Part shown: positions 35,743 through 44,568 of the stretch, piece after piece
How the letters are laid out: the number at the start of each line of letters is the position of its first letter
Numbering within the stretch: position 1 is the stretch's first letter
Assembly (NCBI GenBank): GCA_964511015.1
Contig: CAZEDX010000007.1
Location: 23,266-87,265, forward strand
Direction: 5' to 3'
DNA from: FEN-1099 sp964511015
GTDB taxonomy: Bacteria; Lernaellota; Lernaellaia; Lernaellales; Lernaellaceae
DNA length: 64,000 nucleotides
Notes under the pieces: generated by a model
Seen by the model: the letters and a program-made list of their open reading frames with translations, nothing else
Database searches by the model: none
Told to the model about the DNA's origin: nothing
Program-made: the position numbers and the translations under genes

Positions 35743-36692
35743 TGGCCGCGCACCTGCCGGTGCTGCTGGCCGAGTCCGTGGACCTTTTGGCGCCCCGTGC
35801 GGGCGCCGTGCTGGTCGATGCCACGTGCGGGGCAGGCGGTCACACGATGAGGTTGGCGGACGCCGTCGGCAGCGACGGCTTGGTGTTGGCGATCGATCAG
35901 GATGATGCGGCCCTGGCGATCGCGCGAGAGAAGCTGGCGGGAACTATGAACGTCCGATTCGTCCGAGCCAATTTCCGTCATCTCGCAAGCGTGCTGCGCG
36001 AGCAGGGTGTGAAGCAGGTGGACGGCATTCTCGCCGACCTGGGCGTCAGCTCGATGCAGCTCGACCAGGCCGAGCGCGGCTTCTCGTTTCGCGCCGACGG
36101 CGAGCTCGACATGCGGATGGATCGACGGGAGGCGCTGACGGCGGCCCGCTGGTTGCGCGAAACCGACGAAGCCGAACTCGGGCGCGTCTTCCGCGACTAC
36201 GGCGAAGAACGCCGCTGGCGCGCGGTGGCCCGAGCGGTCGTGCGGCACCGCGAAGCAGGCGGCGCCTTCACCGGCGGCGAGTTCCAGCGTCTGGTGCATC
36301 GCGCGTTGGGCACGCCCCGCAGCGGCGGTATTGACAGCGCCACGCGCTCGTTCCAGGCCGTGCGCCTGGCCGTGAACGACGAACTGGGCGCGCTGGAAGA
36401 ATTTCTCGACGCCGCCATCGACGCGCTCGCCCCGGGCGGGCGCCTGGCGGTGATTTCGTTTCACAGCCTGGAAGATCGGGCGGTGAAACACCGGCTGCGA
36501 GAAGCCGCGACCGGCTGCCGCTGTCCGAAGGACCTGCCGGTCTGCGCTTGCGGCGGCCGACCTGTGCTGCGCTTGCTCGGCAAGGCCGTCACGCCGAGCG
36601 AGGACGAGGTGCGGGCGAACCCGCGCGCCCGTTCGGCCCGGCTGCGCGCGGCGGAAAAACTGGCGGACTCGAAGGAGGCGAACCATGGCTGA
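35742..36692 (+). CDS. rsmH: 16S rRNA (cytosine(1402)-N(4))-methyltransferase
   Basis: 316-residue SAM-dependent methyltransferase acting on C1402 of 16S rRNA in the ribosomal P site. Family motifs: HLPVLLAESVDLL, VDATCGAGGHT (motif I), LAIDQDD, GILADLGVSSMQLD, RGFSFRADGELDMRMD and AVISFHSLEDRAVK. The C-terminal CRCPKDLPVCACG Cys-rich stretch is common in the family. ATG overlaps the mraZ stop by one base, and the gene ends 8 bases into ftsL. Confidence 0.97.
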   Translation: MAAHLPVLLAESVDLLAPRAGAVLVDATCGAGGHTMRLADAVGSDGLVLAIDQDDAALAIAREKLAGTMNVRFVRANFRHLASVLREQGVKQVDGILADLGVSSMQLDQAERGFSFRADGELDMRMDRREALTAARWLRETDEAELGRVFRDYGEERRWRAVARAVVRHREAGGAFTGGEFQRLVHRALGTPRSGGIDSATRSFQAVRLAVNDELGALEEFLDAAIDALAPGGRLAVISFHSLEDRAVKHRLREAATGCRCPKDLPVCACGGRPVLRLLGKAVTPSEDEVRANPRARSARLRAAEKLADSKEANHG

Positions 36693-37065
36693 GGCGTTTC
36701 GCGAAACCCCGTTTGAACGCCGGCCTGATTCCCTGCACGCGCCGAAGAAGCGCCGTCGCGCCGGCCGTTCACCCGAGGAATGGGTCGACTGGCGCAGCGT
36801 GGCGCTCTTCCTGGGGCTGCTGACCCTAACCGTGCTGTATATGCTCGTGCTGACCAACGTGCGGGCTGAGGTCGTGCAACTGGGCTACGAACTGCACGAC
36901 CTGCAATACAAAGCCGACTCGCTCGAGGTGGAGGTCGGCAATCTGTCGCGGGCGCGGCAGGGATTGCGTAGCCCGGAACGTTTGCAACAGTTGGCGACCG
37001 ACCTGAAGTTGGCCAAGCCGAAGCCGGAACAACTCGTGGTGGTGCATGAACACCCGGCGAATTGA
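36685..37065 (+). CDS. ftsL: cell division protein FtsL
   Basis: 126 residues with the FtsL layout: basic cytoplasmic tail (KKRRRAGRS), one membrane helix at about 40-60 (SVALFLGLLTLTVLYMLVL), then a periplasmic coiled coil (VVQLGYELHDLQYKADSLEVEVGNL) and a short C-terminal domain with LRSPERLQQLA. FtsL joins FtsB and FtsQ to activate FtsW/FtsI. Sequence conservation in FtsL is low, so position between rsmH and ftsI carries much of the call. GAAGGAGG precedes the ATG, which lies inside rsmH. Confidence 0.88.
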   Translation: MAEAFRETPFERRPDSLHAPKKRRRAGRSPEEWVDWRSVALFLGLLTLTVLYMLVLTNVRAEVVQLGYELHDLQYKADSLEVEVGNLSRARQGLRSPERLQQLATDLKLAKPKPEQLVVVHEHPAN

Positions 37066-39097
37066 CATCTACCGCACGCACCGCCGCCGCCGCTCGCAGG
37101 CGCGGGCGGCGCGTCCGGGCCGCGCGTTCCATCTGGAGGAAACCCAGAAGGTGCGCGCCGGCATCGTGCTGGTGTTCTTCATTCTGCTGTTCGCCGTATT
37201 GTTGTACCGCGCTTTCGACCTGACCATTCTCAAGCACGACCGCCTGGTGGCGATGGCCGATCGCATGCACGACATCTCGATCGAGTTGACCCAGCCGCGT
37301 GGCGAGATCATCGACCGAAACGGCGTGCCGCTGGCGGTGCGCACCATGGCCGAGTCGGTGTTCGCCGATCCGAAAAAGCTCGAAGACGTCGACCAGGCGG
37401 TGAAGCTGTTGTCGTCGGCGTTGTCGCTCGACCCGGAGATGCTGCACCAAAAGCTGGCCGACAAGACGCGGCGTTTCGTGTGGCTTAAGCGCAAGATTTC
37501 GGTGCAGGAATCGGCCGCGCTGCCGGCCAAATTGCCGCCCGGTCTCGGCCGCGTCAACGAATCGGCGCGGCAGTACCCTTACGGCCGCATGGCCGCCGCG
37601 TTGATCGGTTTCGCCGACATCGACACGGTCGGGCTGGAAGGCCTCGAACTGCAGTACGACGACGTCCTGGCCGGCCAGGCCGGCAAGATGATCGGCCAGC
37701 GCGACGCGCACCGGCGAATTTTCTTCCCCGACGGCGTGCAGGTGCGCGGCTTCGAACCGGGCGGCACGCTGCGGCTGACGCTCGACGCTCACATTCAGTG
37801 GTATGCTGAAAACGCGCTCGACGCGACGATGGCCGAGTTCAAACCGAAGGGCGCCTGGGCCATCGTGATGGACGTGCAGACCGGCGAGATTCTGGCCATC
37901 GCCAACCGGCCGACTTACGACCCCAGCAATCCGTCGAAGTACCCGCCGGAAAACCGGCAGAACCGGGCGTTGATCAACCGCTACGAGCCCGGTTCCACCA
38001 TGAAGCCGGTGACCATGGCGATGGGCCTGGAAGAGGGCAAGGTCGACCTCAACGAAAAGATCTACTGCGAAAGTGGCACTTGGCATCTCTATGGCTCGGT
38101 GATCCAGGACGCGCACGGCCACGGCTGGCTGACCCCGTCACAGATCATTCAGGTCAGCTCCAACATCGGCTCTGCGAAAATCGCCATGCGCCTGGGCCGC
38201 GAGAAGGTATGGGGTTGGCTGAGCAACTTCGGCTTTTCGCACCCCAGCGGCATCGATCTGCCCGGCGAAGCCAGTGGCCAGATGCTGCACTGGTCGCGCT
38301 GGTACCCAATCGCCGTGGCGACCCACGCTTACGGCCATGGCTTCTCGGTCACCGCGTTGCAGATGCTTTGTGCCATCTCCTGCCTGGGTAACCACGGCAA
38401 CCTGATGAGGCCCTATGTTGTGGCCGAAACACTCGATGCCTCGGGCCGGGTGATCACCCGCAACTACCCGCAGATCCGCGGCCGCATTGTCAGCGAAAAG
38501 ACGGCGCAGACCGTGGTCGACATGATGAAGCTGGTCACGCAGCAGGGCGGTACCGCCCGCCGTGCCGCGCTCGACGGTTTCGAAATCGCGGGCAAGACCG
38601 GCACCGCCTACAAGGTGAACGGGCAGACCCGCCGCTATGACAAGAGCCGGCTGGTAAGCAGCTTCGTCGGGCTGGCGCCGGGCTACGACCCGCAGCTCGG
38701 CATCATTGTCGTGGTCGACGAGCCGAGCGGACACGCCTACGGCGGCACCTGCGCGGCGCCGGCGTTCCGCGAGATCGCCGAGAACGCCCTGCGCTACCGC
38801 GGCATCTACGGCCGTCAGGGAGCCGAGACACAGCCGACGCCGCCGCGCCCACCGGTGCTGGTGAAGCGCGGGCCGGCGCCGAGCGCCACGCCCGCGCCGG
38901 AAATGCGTGCCGCGGCTGAAGGGCAGACGCCCAACTTCCTGGGCCTGACCATGCGCCGCGCCGTCCGTCTGGCGATCGAACAAGGCATCGAAATCCGCAC
39001 CGTCGGCAGCGGGGTGGCGGTCGGGCAGAATCCGCCGCCGCACGAATCGTTGCCGGCGAACAAAGTGGTCACCGTGCAGTTCGGACCGTCGAGCTGA
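37046..39097 (+). CDS. ftsI: division-specific penicillin-binding protein 3 (FtsI) with C-terminal PASTA domain
   Basis: 683-residue class B transpeptidase that crosslinks septal peptidoglycan. Basic N terminus, membrane helix at about 39-57, pedestal domain beginning QPRGEIIDRNG, then the transpeptidase with Ser317 in EPGSTMKP, the SSN triad motif (371-373) and KTGT in IAGKTGTAY. After a Pro-rich linker the last ~65 residues (TPNFLGLTMRRAVRLAIEQGIEIRTVGSG, KVVTVQFG) form one PASTA domain, as in SpoVD/PBP2x-like and many deltaproteobacterial FtsI. PASTA is not found in enterobacterial FtsI. It overlaps ftsL by 20 bases. Confidence 0.96.
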   Translation: MNTRRIDIYRTHRRRRSQARAARPGRAFHLEETQKVRAGIVLVFFILLFAVLLYRAFDLTILKHDRLVAMADRMHDISIELTQPRGEIIDRNGVPLAVRTMAESVFADPKKLEDVDQAVKLLSSALSLDPEMLHQKLADKTRRFVWLKRKISVQESAALPAKLPPGLGRVNESARQYPYGRMAAALIGFADIDTVGLEGLELQYDDVLAGQAGKMIGQRDAHRRIFFPDGVQVRGFEPGGTLRLTLDAHIQWYAENALDATMAEFKPKGAWAIVMDVQTGEILAIANRPTYDPSNPSKYPPENRQNRALINRYEPGSTMKPVTMAMGLEEGKVDLNEKIYCESGTWHLYGSVIQDAHGHGWLTPSQIIQVSSNIGSAKIAMRLGREKVWGWLSNFGFSHPSGIDLPGEASGQMLHWSRWYPIAVATHAYGHGFSVTALQMLCAISCLGNHGNLMRPYVVAETLDASGRVITRNYPQIRGRIVSEKTAQTVVDMMKLVTQQGGTARRAALDGFEIAGKTGTAYKVNGQTRRYDKSRLVSSFVGLAPGYDPQLGIIVVVDEPSGHAYGGTCAAPAFREIAENALRYRGIYGRQGAETQPTPPRPPVLVKRGPAPSATPAPEMRAAAEGQTPNFLGLTMRRAVRLAIEQGIEIRTVGSGVAVGQNPPPHESLPANKVVTVQFGPSS

Positions 39098-39111
39098 GTG
39101 AAGGAACCCGA

Positions 39112-40626
39112 ATGCGACTAAGCGCCCTTATCGCCGATCTGCCCTGGACTACCGTCGACCGCGATGCCGAGGTGGCGCGCGCGGTGGTCGATTCGCGCCG
39201 CGTGCAGCCGGGCGACCTGTTCGTCGCTATCCGCGGGCAGGAAATCGATGGGGCGAAGTTCATCCCCGCGGCGGTTGCGGCCGGGGCCGCGGCGATCGCG
39301 GTGGAAGGCGATGTGCCCAAACCCGGCGTGCCCGTGGTGCGCGTGGCCGACGCCCGGCGCTTCGCGGCCCTGGCGGCGCACCGGCTGGCCGGCGACCCGA
39401 CCGCCGGCATGACCGTGATCGGCATCACCGGCACCAGCGGCAAGACCACCGTTACCTATCTGCTGGAAGCGATCTTCAAGGCCCAGGGCCGGAAGGTTGG
39501 CGTGATCGGCACGGTCAACTACCGCTACAACGGCACCGTCGTGCAGGCCAAGTACACCACGCCCGAGGCGGCGGACTTGGTCGCCATTCTGCTCGAGATG
39601 AAAGACGCGGGCGTGGATACCGTGGTGATGGAGGTGTCCAGCCACGCGTTGCAGTTGCAGCGCGTCGTCGGCTGCCACTTCGACGCCGGGGTCTTCACCA
39701 ACCTCTCGCGCGACCACCTTGACTTCCACGCCGGCCTCGACGCCTACCTGGCGGCGAAGATGCGGCTGTTCAACGAAATCCTGCCTGCCTCGGTGCGGTA
39801 CAAGCCGGCCGTTTTTGCGGCGATCAACGTCGACGACCCGGTGGCCGCGCAGATCATCGCCGCCACGCCGGTGCCGCGCATTCTGTACGGCGACGGCGAC
39901 ACGGTGAGCTGGCGCGAGGTGAACTGCGACTTCAGCGGTTTGCGCGGCCGCCTGCGCTACGGCGATGTCGAGTTCGACGTGACCTGTCCGCTGCTCGGCG
40001 ATTTCCAGATCTACAACGTGCTGGCCGCGGTCGCGGTGGCCCACGGCCTGCGTGTGCCGCCGGCGGTGGCGGCGGCCGGACTGGCCGTCTGCGGGCGCGT
40101 GCCCGGGCGGCTGGACGCGGTCGGCGAACAGGAATTCCTGGTGCTGGTCGACTACGCGCACAAGCCCGACGCGCTGGACAACGCGCTGGCCACATTGCGG
40201 CGCCTGGCGCGGGGCCGTGTCATCACCGTCTTCGGTTGCGGCGGCGACCGCGACCAGGGCAAGCGCCCGTTGATGGGCCGAGCCGCGGCGGCGCGATCGG
40301 ATCTGACCATCGTCACCAGCGACAATCCGCGCACCGAAGACCCGCGCGCGATTATCAACATGATCCTGCCCGGGGTGCGGACCGCGGGCCTGCCGGAAAT
40401 CGCGCCGGACCGGGCGGCGGCCTGGAACGGCGAGCCTGCGTTTGTGGTCGAACCGGACCGGGCGCGCGCGATCCAATTGGCGGTGCGCGTGGCTCGCGCC
40501 GGCGACATCGTGCTGCTGGCGGGCAAAGGGCACGAAGACTACATGATCATCGGCCGTGAACGCATCCATTTCGACGACCGCGAGGTCGCCGCGGCGGCGC
40601 TGGCTGAACGCGCGGGAGAGAAGTGA
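39112..40626 (+). CDS. murE: UDP-N-acetylmuramoyl-tripeptide synthetase (meso-DAP type)
   Basis: 504-residue Mur ligase adding the third residue to UDP-MurNAc-L-Ala-D-Glu. The ATP loop GITGTSGKTTVTYLL, the carbamylated-Lys region VVMEVSSHALQLQRV and the C-terminal domain are present. The substrate-selecting motif is DNPR (TSDNPRTEDPRAI), which marks meso-diaminopimelate rather than lysine. ATG at 39112 is 14 bases after ftsI; the stop overlaps the murF start. Confidence 0.97.
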   Translation: MRLSALIADLPWTTVDRDAEVARAVVDSRRVQPGDLFVAIRGQEIDGAKFIPAAVAAGAAAIAVEGDVPKPGVPVVRVADARRFAALAAHRLAGDPTAGMTVIGITGTSGKTTVTYLLEAIFKAQGRKVGVIGTVNYRYNGTVVQAKYTTPEAADLVAILLEMKDAGVDTVVMEVSSHALQLQRVVGCHFDAGVFTNLSRDHLDFHAGLDAYLAAKMRLFNEILPASVRYKPAVFAAINVDDPVAAQIIAATPVPRILYGDGDTVSWREVNCDFSGLRGRLRYGDVEFDVTCPLLGDFQIYNVLAAVAVAHGLRVPPAVAAAGLAVCGRVPGRLDAVGEQEFLVLVDYAHKPDALDNALATLRRLARGRVITVFGCGGDRDQGKRPLMGRAAAARSDLTIVTSDNPRTEDPRAIINMILPGVRTAGLPEIAPDRAAAWNGEPAFVVEPDRARAIQLAVRVARAGDIVLLAGKGHEDYMIIGRERIHFDDREVAAAALAERAGEK

Positions 40627-42029
40627 TGCACGATCTGTATACCGCCCGGAATCTGCAGGCGGCGCTCGGCGCGACACTCGTGCGGGGCGATGCCAACCGC
40701 ACCTTCGCCGGCATTTCCACCGACACCCGCACCATTCGGCCGCGCGACTGTTTCGTGGCGCTAATCGGTCCGAACTTCAACGGCCACCACTTTCTGGCCG
40801 CGGCGGTCGAGAAAGACGCCGGCGGGCTGGTGGTCAGCGAAGACACGCCCACGCCGGGCGGCGACGAGGTGGTGGTACTGCGCGTGCCCGACACGCTGCA
40901 GGCGTTGGGCGACCTGGCGCGCTGGACGCTCGCGCAGCGCCACGTGCCGGTCATCGCCATCACCGGGTCGACCGGCAAGACGACGACCAAGGAAATGCTT
41001 TCGGCCATCATGGAAATGCATCTGCCCGGGCGGGTGCTGCGCAATGAAGGCAACCTCAACAACTTGATCGGCCTGCCGCAGACCGTTTTCCAGCTCACCG
41101 CGAAGCACCAGGTGGCGGTGCTCGAAATGGGCATGTCGATGCGGGGCGAGATCCGGCGTCTGGCCGAGATCGCCCGGCCGCACATCGGCGTGGTGACCAA
41201 CGTCAGCGCCGTGCACCTCGAACACCTCAAGACCATCGGCGCGGTGGCCGAGGCCAAGCGCGAACTGCTCGAGGATTTCGGCGCGCAGCACATCGCCGTG
41301 CTTAACGCCGACGACGAACGCGTCGCTCGCTTCGGCGAAGGACGCCCGTTTCGCTGCCTGTACTTTTCGGCCGAGCCGGGCAAGGCGGCCGATATCCGCG
41401 CCGGGCGGGTGCGCATGAAGGGCTTCGAGGGCATCGAGGTCGAGCTGGCCGTCGGCGGCGAGACGGTGCCGGTCACGCTGTCGTGCTTTGGCCGGCACAA
41501 CATCATGAACGCGCTGGCTGCGGCCGGCGCCGCGTACGCCTTCGGCGTGCCGTTAGCCACGATCGCGCGCGGGCTCGAGGCCTTCCGGCCGGCGGCGATG
41601 CGCAGCCGCGTGCTGCACATCTTCGGCGTTACGGTGATCGACGACACTTACAACGCCAACCCGCGCAGCATGGATGCGGCCCTGTCCGCCCTGGCCGAAC
41701 TGGCCGGGCAGGGGCGCAAGATCGCCGTGCTGGGCGATATGTTCGAGCTGGGCGACGAATCCGCCGCCGCGCACCGGCGCCTCGGCCGGCACGCGGCGAA
41801 GATCGGGCTGGACCGCCTGATTCTGTTGGGCGAGCAGGCGCCGCTGGTCGCTGCGGGTGCGCGCGAGGAGCTGATGCCGGAAGAGCGGATCACGCTGGCC
41901 GCCGACGCCGCGCTGATCGTTGAGGATCTGCGCGAAAGCTCGCGCCGGGGCGACGTCATTCTGGTCAAGGGCAGCCGCGGCATGCGCATGGAACGCGTGG
42001 TGCGCGGGTTGAAAGGAGAAACGATCTGA
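40626..42029 (+). CDS. murF: UDP-N-acetylmuramoyl-tripeptide--D-alanyl-D-alanine ligase
   Basis: 467-residue Mur ligase joining D-Ala-D-Ala to UDP-MurNAc-tripeptide. The ATP loop is AITGSTGKTTTKEML, and NEGNLNNLIGLP and VLEMGMSMRGEIRRL are MurF-specific. The C-terminal domain has VIDDTYNANPRSMDAAL. ATG at 40626 fits the GGAGAG spacing better than the GTG one codon earlier; either way translation is coupled to murE. Normally mraY follows, but here the stop overlaps the murD start directly. Confidence 0.97.
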   Translation: MHDLYTARNLQAALGATLVRGDANRTFAGISTDTRTIRPRDCFVALIGPNFNGHHFLAAAVEKDAGGLVVSEDTPTPGGDEVVVLRVPDTLQALGDLARWTLAQRHVPVIAITGSTGKTTTKEMLSAIMEMHLPGRVLRNEGNLNNLIGLPQTVFQLTAKHQVAVLEMGMSMRGEIRRLAEIARPHIGVVTNVSAVHLEHLKTIGAVAEAKRELLEDFGAQHIAVLNADDERVARFGEGRPFRCLYFSAEPGKAADIRAGRVRMKGFEGIEVELAVGGETVPVTLSCFGRHNIMNALAAAGAAYAFGVPLATIARGLEAFRPAAMRSRVLHIFGVTVIDDTYNANPRSMDAALSALAELAGQGRKIAVLGDMFELGDESAAAHRRLGRHAAKIGLDRLILLGEQAPLVAAGAREELMPEERITLAADAALIVEDLRESSRRGDVILVKGSRGMRMERVVRGLKGETI

Positions 42030-43360
42030 TGTTGCTGACCGACCGCAAAGTGCTGGTGGTGGGCCTCGGACGTAGCGGCCGCGCCGTGGTGCGCGTGGCC
42101 CGCGATCTGGGTGCTCGCGTCGCGGTCAGCGATAAAGCGAAGCGCGAAGATCTAGCGGAGGTGTTACGCGACCTGGGGCCGGCGGTCGATCAGGTCGAGA
42201 CCGGCGGACATTCCCCCGCCCTGTTCCGCTGGGCCGATTTGATCGTCGTCAGCCCCGGGGTTCCTCTGGCCGACCCGGTCTTTGCCATCGCGCGCGAGGC
42301 TGGCGCGGAAATCATTGGCGAAGTCGAGTTCGCGTTCCGCTATCTCGATTGTCCGGTGCTCGGCATCACCGGCACCAACGGCAAGTCCACCACGACAGCG
42401 TTGCTGGGCGCGATCATGCAGGCCAGCGGCAAGAAGGTATTCGTCGGCGGCAACCTGGGCACGCCGTTGATCGAGGCGGTGGAGAACCGTGTGGAGTACG
42501 ACTTCGCGGTGGTGGAGCTTTCGAGCTTCCAACTTGAAGGCATCCATCGCCTGCGTGCTACCGTCGCCGCGCTGCTCAACCTGACGCCCGACCACCTGAA
42601 TCGCTACGCCGATTTCGACGCGTACGTCGCGGCCAAGTGCCGCATCTTCCGCAATCAACTGCCGTCCGACGCCGCGGTACTCAACGCCGGCGACGCCAAG
42701 GTCATGGCCCGCGCCGCCGAGGTGCGTTCGCGCCTGTTCACCTTCGGCCGCGCCGGCGGCAACGCCTGGATCGAAGGCTCGACGCTGCGCTTGGAAAGCG
42801 ACGAGTTCCACGACGCGATCGACATTGCCGGCTACCAACTGCCCGGCGCGCACAACCGCGCCAACCTCGAGGCGGCCGCGTTGATGGCCCGCCTGGCCGG
42901 CGCCGACGCCGCCGCCATCGCCCTGGCCGCTTCGACCTTTCCCGGTCTCGAACACCGCCTGGAGATCCTCGGCGAGCGCGACGGGGTGCTGTACATCAAC
43001 GATTCCAAATCGACCACCGAAGACTCGGTGCTGACCGCGGTGGCGGCGATGAATCGGCCGGTGGTGCTGGTGCTCGGCGGCCGCGACAAGGGCGCCGATT
43101 GGGAAGCGCTCGACGAGGCGCTGGCCGGCCGCGTGCGCGCGGTGGTGGCCTACGGCGAGGCCGGCGACGTCATCGCACGGCACCTGGTGCACACGCCGAC
43201 CCGCTTGATGCCGCCGTTTGCCGCCGCGTTGGACGAAGCGGCGCGCTTGGCCCGCCCGGGGGACGTGGTGCTGCTCTCGCCGGGCTGCACCAGCTTTGAC
43301 CAGTTCAAGAATTTCGAGGAACGCGGCGCCGCGATGCGCGCGTGGGTGAGGGAACGCTGA
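42029..43360 (+). CDS. murD: UDP-N-acetylmuramoylalanine--D-glutamate ligase
   Basis: 443-residue Mur ligase adding D-Glu to UDP-MurNAc-L-Ala. The N-terminal Rossmann-like domain begins KVLVVGLGRSGRAVV. The ATP site is GITGTNGKSTTTALLG, then VVELSSFQLEGI, LTPDHLNRYADF and, in the C-terminal domain, LEHRLEILG, YINDSKSTTEDS, LVLGGRDKG and SPGCTSFDQF(K)NFEERG. One-base overlaps at both ends (TGATG) tie it to murF and ftsW, leaving no room for mraY. Confidence 0.97.
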   Translation: MLLTDRKVLVVGLGRSGRAVVRVARDLGARVAVSDKAKREDLAEVLRDLGPAVDQVETGGHSPALFRWADLIVVSPGVPLADPVFAIAREAGAEIIGEVEFAFRYLDCPVLGITGTNGKSTTTALLGAIMQASGKKVFVGGNLGTPLIEAVENRVEYDFAVVELSSFQLEGIHRLRATVAALLNLTPDHLNRYADFDAYVAAKCRIFRNQLPSDAAVLNAGDAKVMARAAEVRSRLFTFGRAGGNAWIEGSTLRLESDEFHDAIDIAGYQLPGAHNRANLEAAALMARLAGADAAAIALAASTFPGLEHRLEILGERDGVLYINDSKSTTEDSVLTAVAAMNRPVVLVLGGRDKGADWEALDEALAGRVRAVVAYGEAGDVIARHLVHTPTRLMPPFAAALDEAARLARPGDVVLLSPGCTSFDQFKNFEERGAAMRAWVRER

Positions 43361-44568
43361 TGGTCGAGCGGACACGCCAGCATGGCTTCTCGTTCGACCG
43401 GCCGTTGCTGTTCCTGTTGCTGGTCATCATCAGCATCGGGCTGGTGATGGTCAGCAGCGCCAGCTTCCCGCTGCACGAGAACCCCTACCACTACTTCACG
43501 CGCCAACTGGTCTTCGTCGGCATCGGCCTGGTGCTGATGTTCTTCATCGGCAGCCGCGACATCCACCGCCTGAATTCGACTCCATTGGTCGTCACGCTGC
43601 TGGCTGTCAGTGGCGTGCTGCTGGCGCTGTGCTTCGTGCCGGGCATCGCCGCGCCGGCCAACGGTGCGCGCCGTTGGCTGCAAATCGGGCCGATTTCGGG
43701 CCAACCGTCGGAAATCGCCAAAGGCGCGGCTCTGCTGTTCTTCGCCCATTTCCTGGCTCGCAAGGGCGAGGATGTGCGCGACTTCTGGCGCGGCGTGTTG
43801 CCGGTCACCCTGGCGGCTCTGGTAATCATCGGTGGCATCATCATCGAACCCGACCTCGGTGGCAGCACGATGGTCGGTCTGTTGATGATGGTCATGTTGT
43901 TTCTCGCCGGCGCACGGCTGCGGGTGTTAGGCTTGTACGCGCTAGGGGGGCTGACCGGCTTCGTGGCGCTGATGCTGTCCAACCCCTACCAGCTTCGCCG
44001 GCTGATGTCGTTCCTGCACCCGTGGGACGACCCGACCGGCACCAGCTACCAGATCAAAAATTCACTGATCGCGCTGGGCCGCGGCGGCTTGACCGGTGTC
44101 GGCGTCGGCAACGGCATGCAGAAGCTGTTCTTCCTGCCCGAAATCCACAACGACTTCATTCTGGCCAACCTCGGCGAGGAGCTCGGCCTGCTCGGCCTGT
44201 GGTTGGTTTTCATTCTGTTCGGCCTGTTGGTTTTCCGGTCGATGCGTTTGGCGATGCGCTGCCGCGAACCGTTTGCGCGGTTGATCGGCGCGGGCGCCGC
44301 GGCGCTGCTCGGGCTGCAGGTCGTGGTCAATGCCGCGGTGGTCATGTGCCTGGCCCCGACCAAGGGCCTGGCGATTCCGTTTCTGTCTTACGGCGGCAGT
44401 TCGGCAGTGCTCAATTTCAGCCTGATCGGCCTGATTCTGGCGGTCGGGCGGGCCGGCGGGCCGAAGACGGCGCCCGAAGCCGGGGTCGCCTGGCATCCGT
44501 TGCGCGACCGCCGCGTGGCCGGTCTGGAGGAACCATGTTCGGACGTACGGAACACATCCATTTCGTAG
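43360..44568 (+). CDS. ftsW: septal peptidoglycan glycosyltransferase FtsW (SEDS family)
   Basis: 402-residue integral membrane protein with about ten helices. It polymerises lipid II with FtsI at the septum. SEDS markers are GARRWLQIGPISGQPSEIAK, ILANLGEELGLLG, and the C-terminal IPFLSYGGSSAVLNF. ATG at 43360 shares a base with the murD stop and has GAGGG in front; a GTG six codons upstream is less likely. The 3' end runs 34 bases into murC, so the gene that normally follows, murG, is absent here. Confidence 0.95.
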   Translation: MVERTRQHGFSFDRPLLFLLLVIISIGLVMVSSASFPLHENPYHYFTRQLVFVGIGLVLMFFIGSRDIHRLNSTPLVVTLLAVSGVLLALCFVPGIAAPANGARRWLQIGPISGQPSEIAKGAALLFFAHFLARKGEDVRDFWRGVLPVTLAALVIIGGIIIEPDLGGSTMVGLLMMVMLFLAGARLRVLGLYALGGLTGFVALMLSNPYQLRRLMSFLHPWDDPTGTSYQIKNSLIALGRGGLTGVGVGNGMQKLFFLPEIHNDFILANLGEELGLLGLWLVFILFGLLVFRSMRLAMRCREPFARLIGAGAAALLGLQVVVNAAVVMCLAPTKGLAIPFLSYGGSSAVLNFSLIGLILAVGRAGGPKTAPEAGVAWHPLRDRRVAGLEEPCSDVRNTSIS

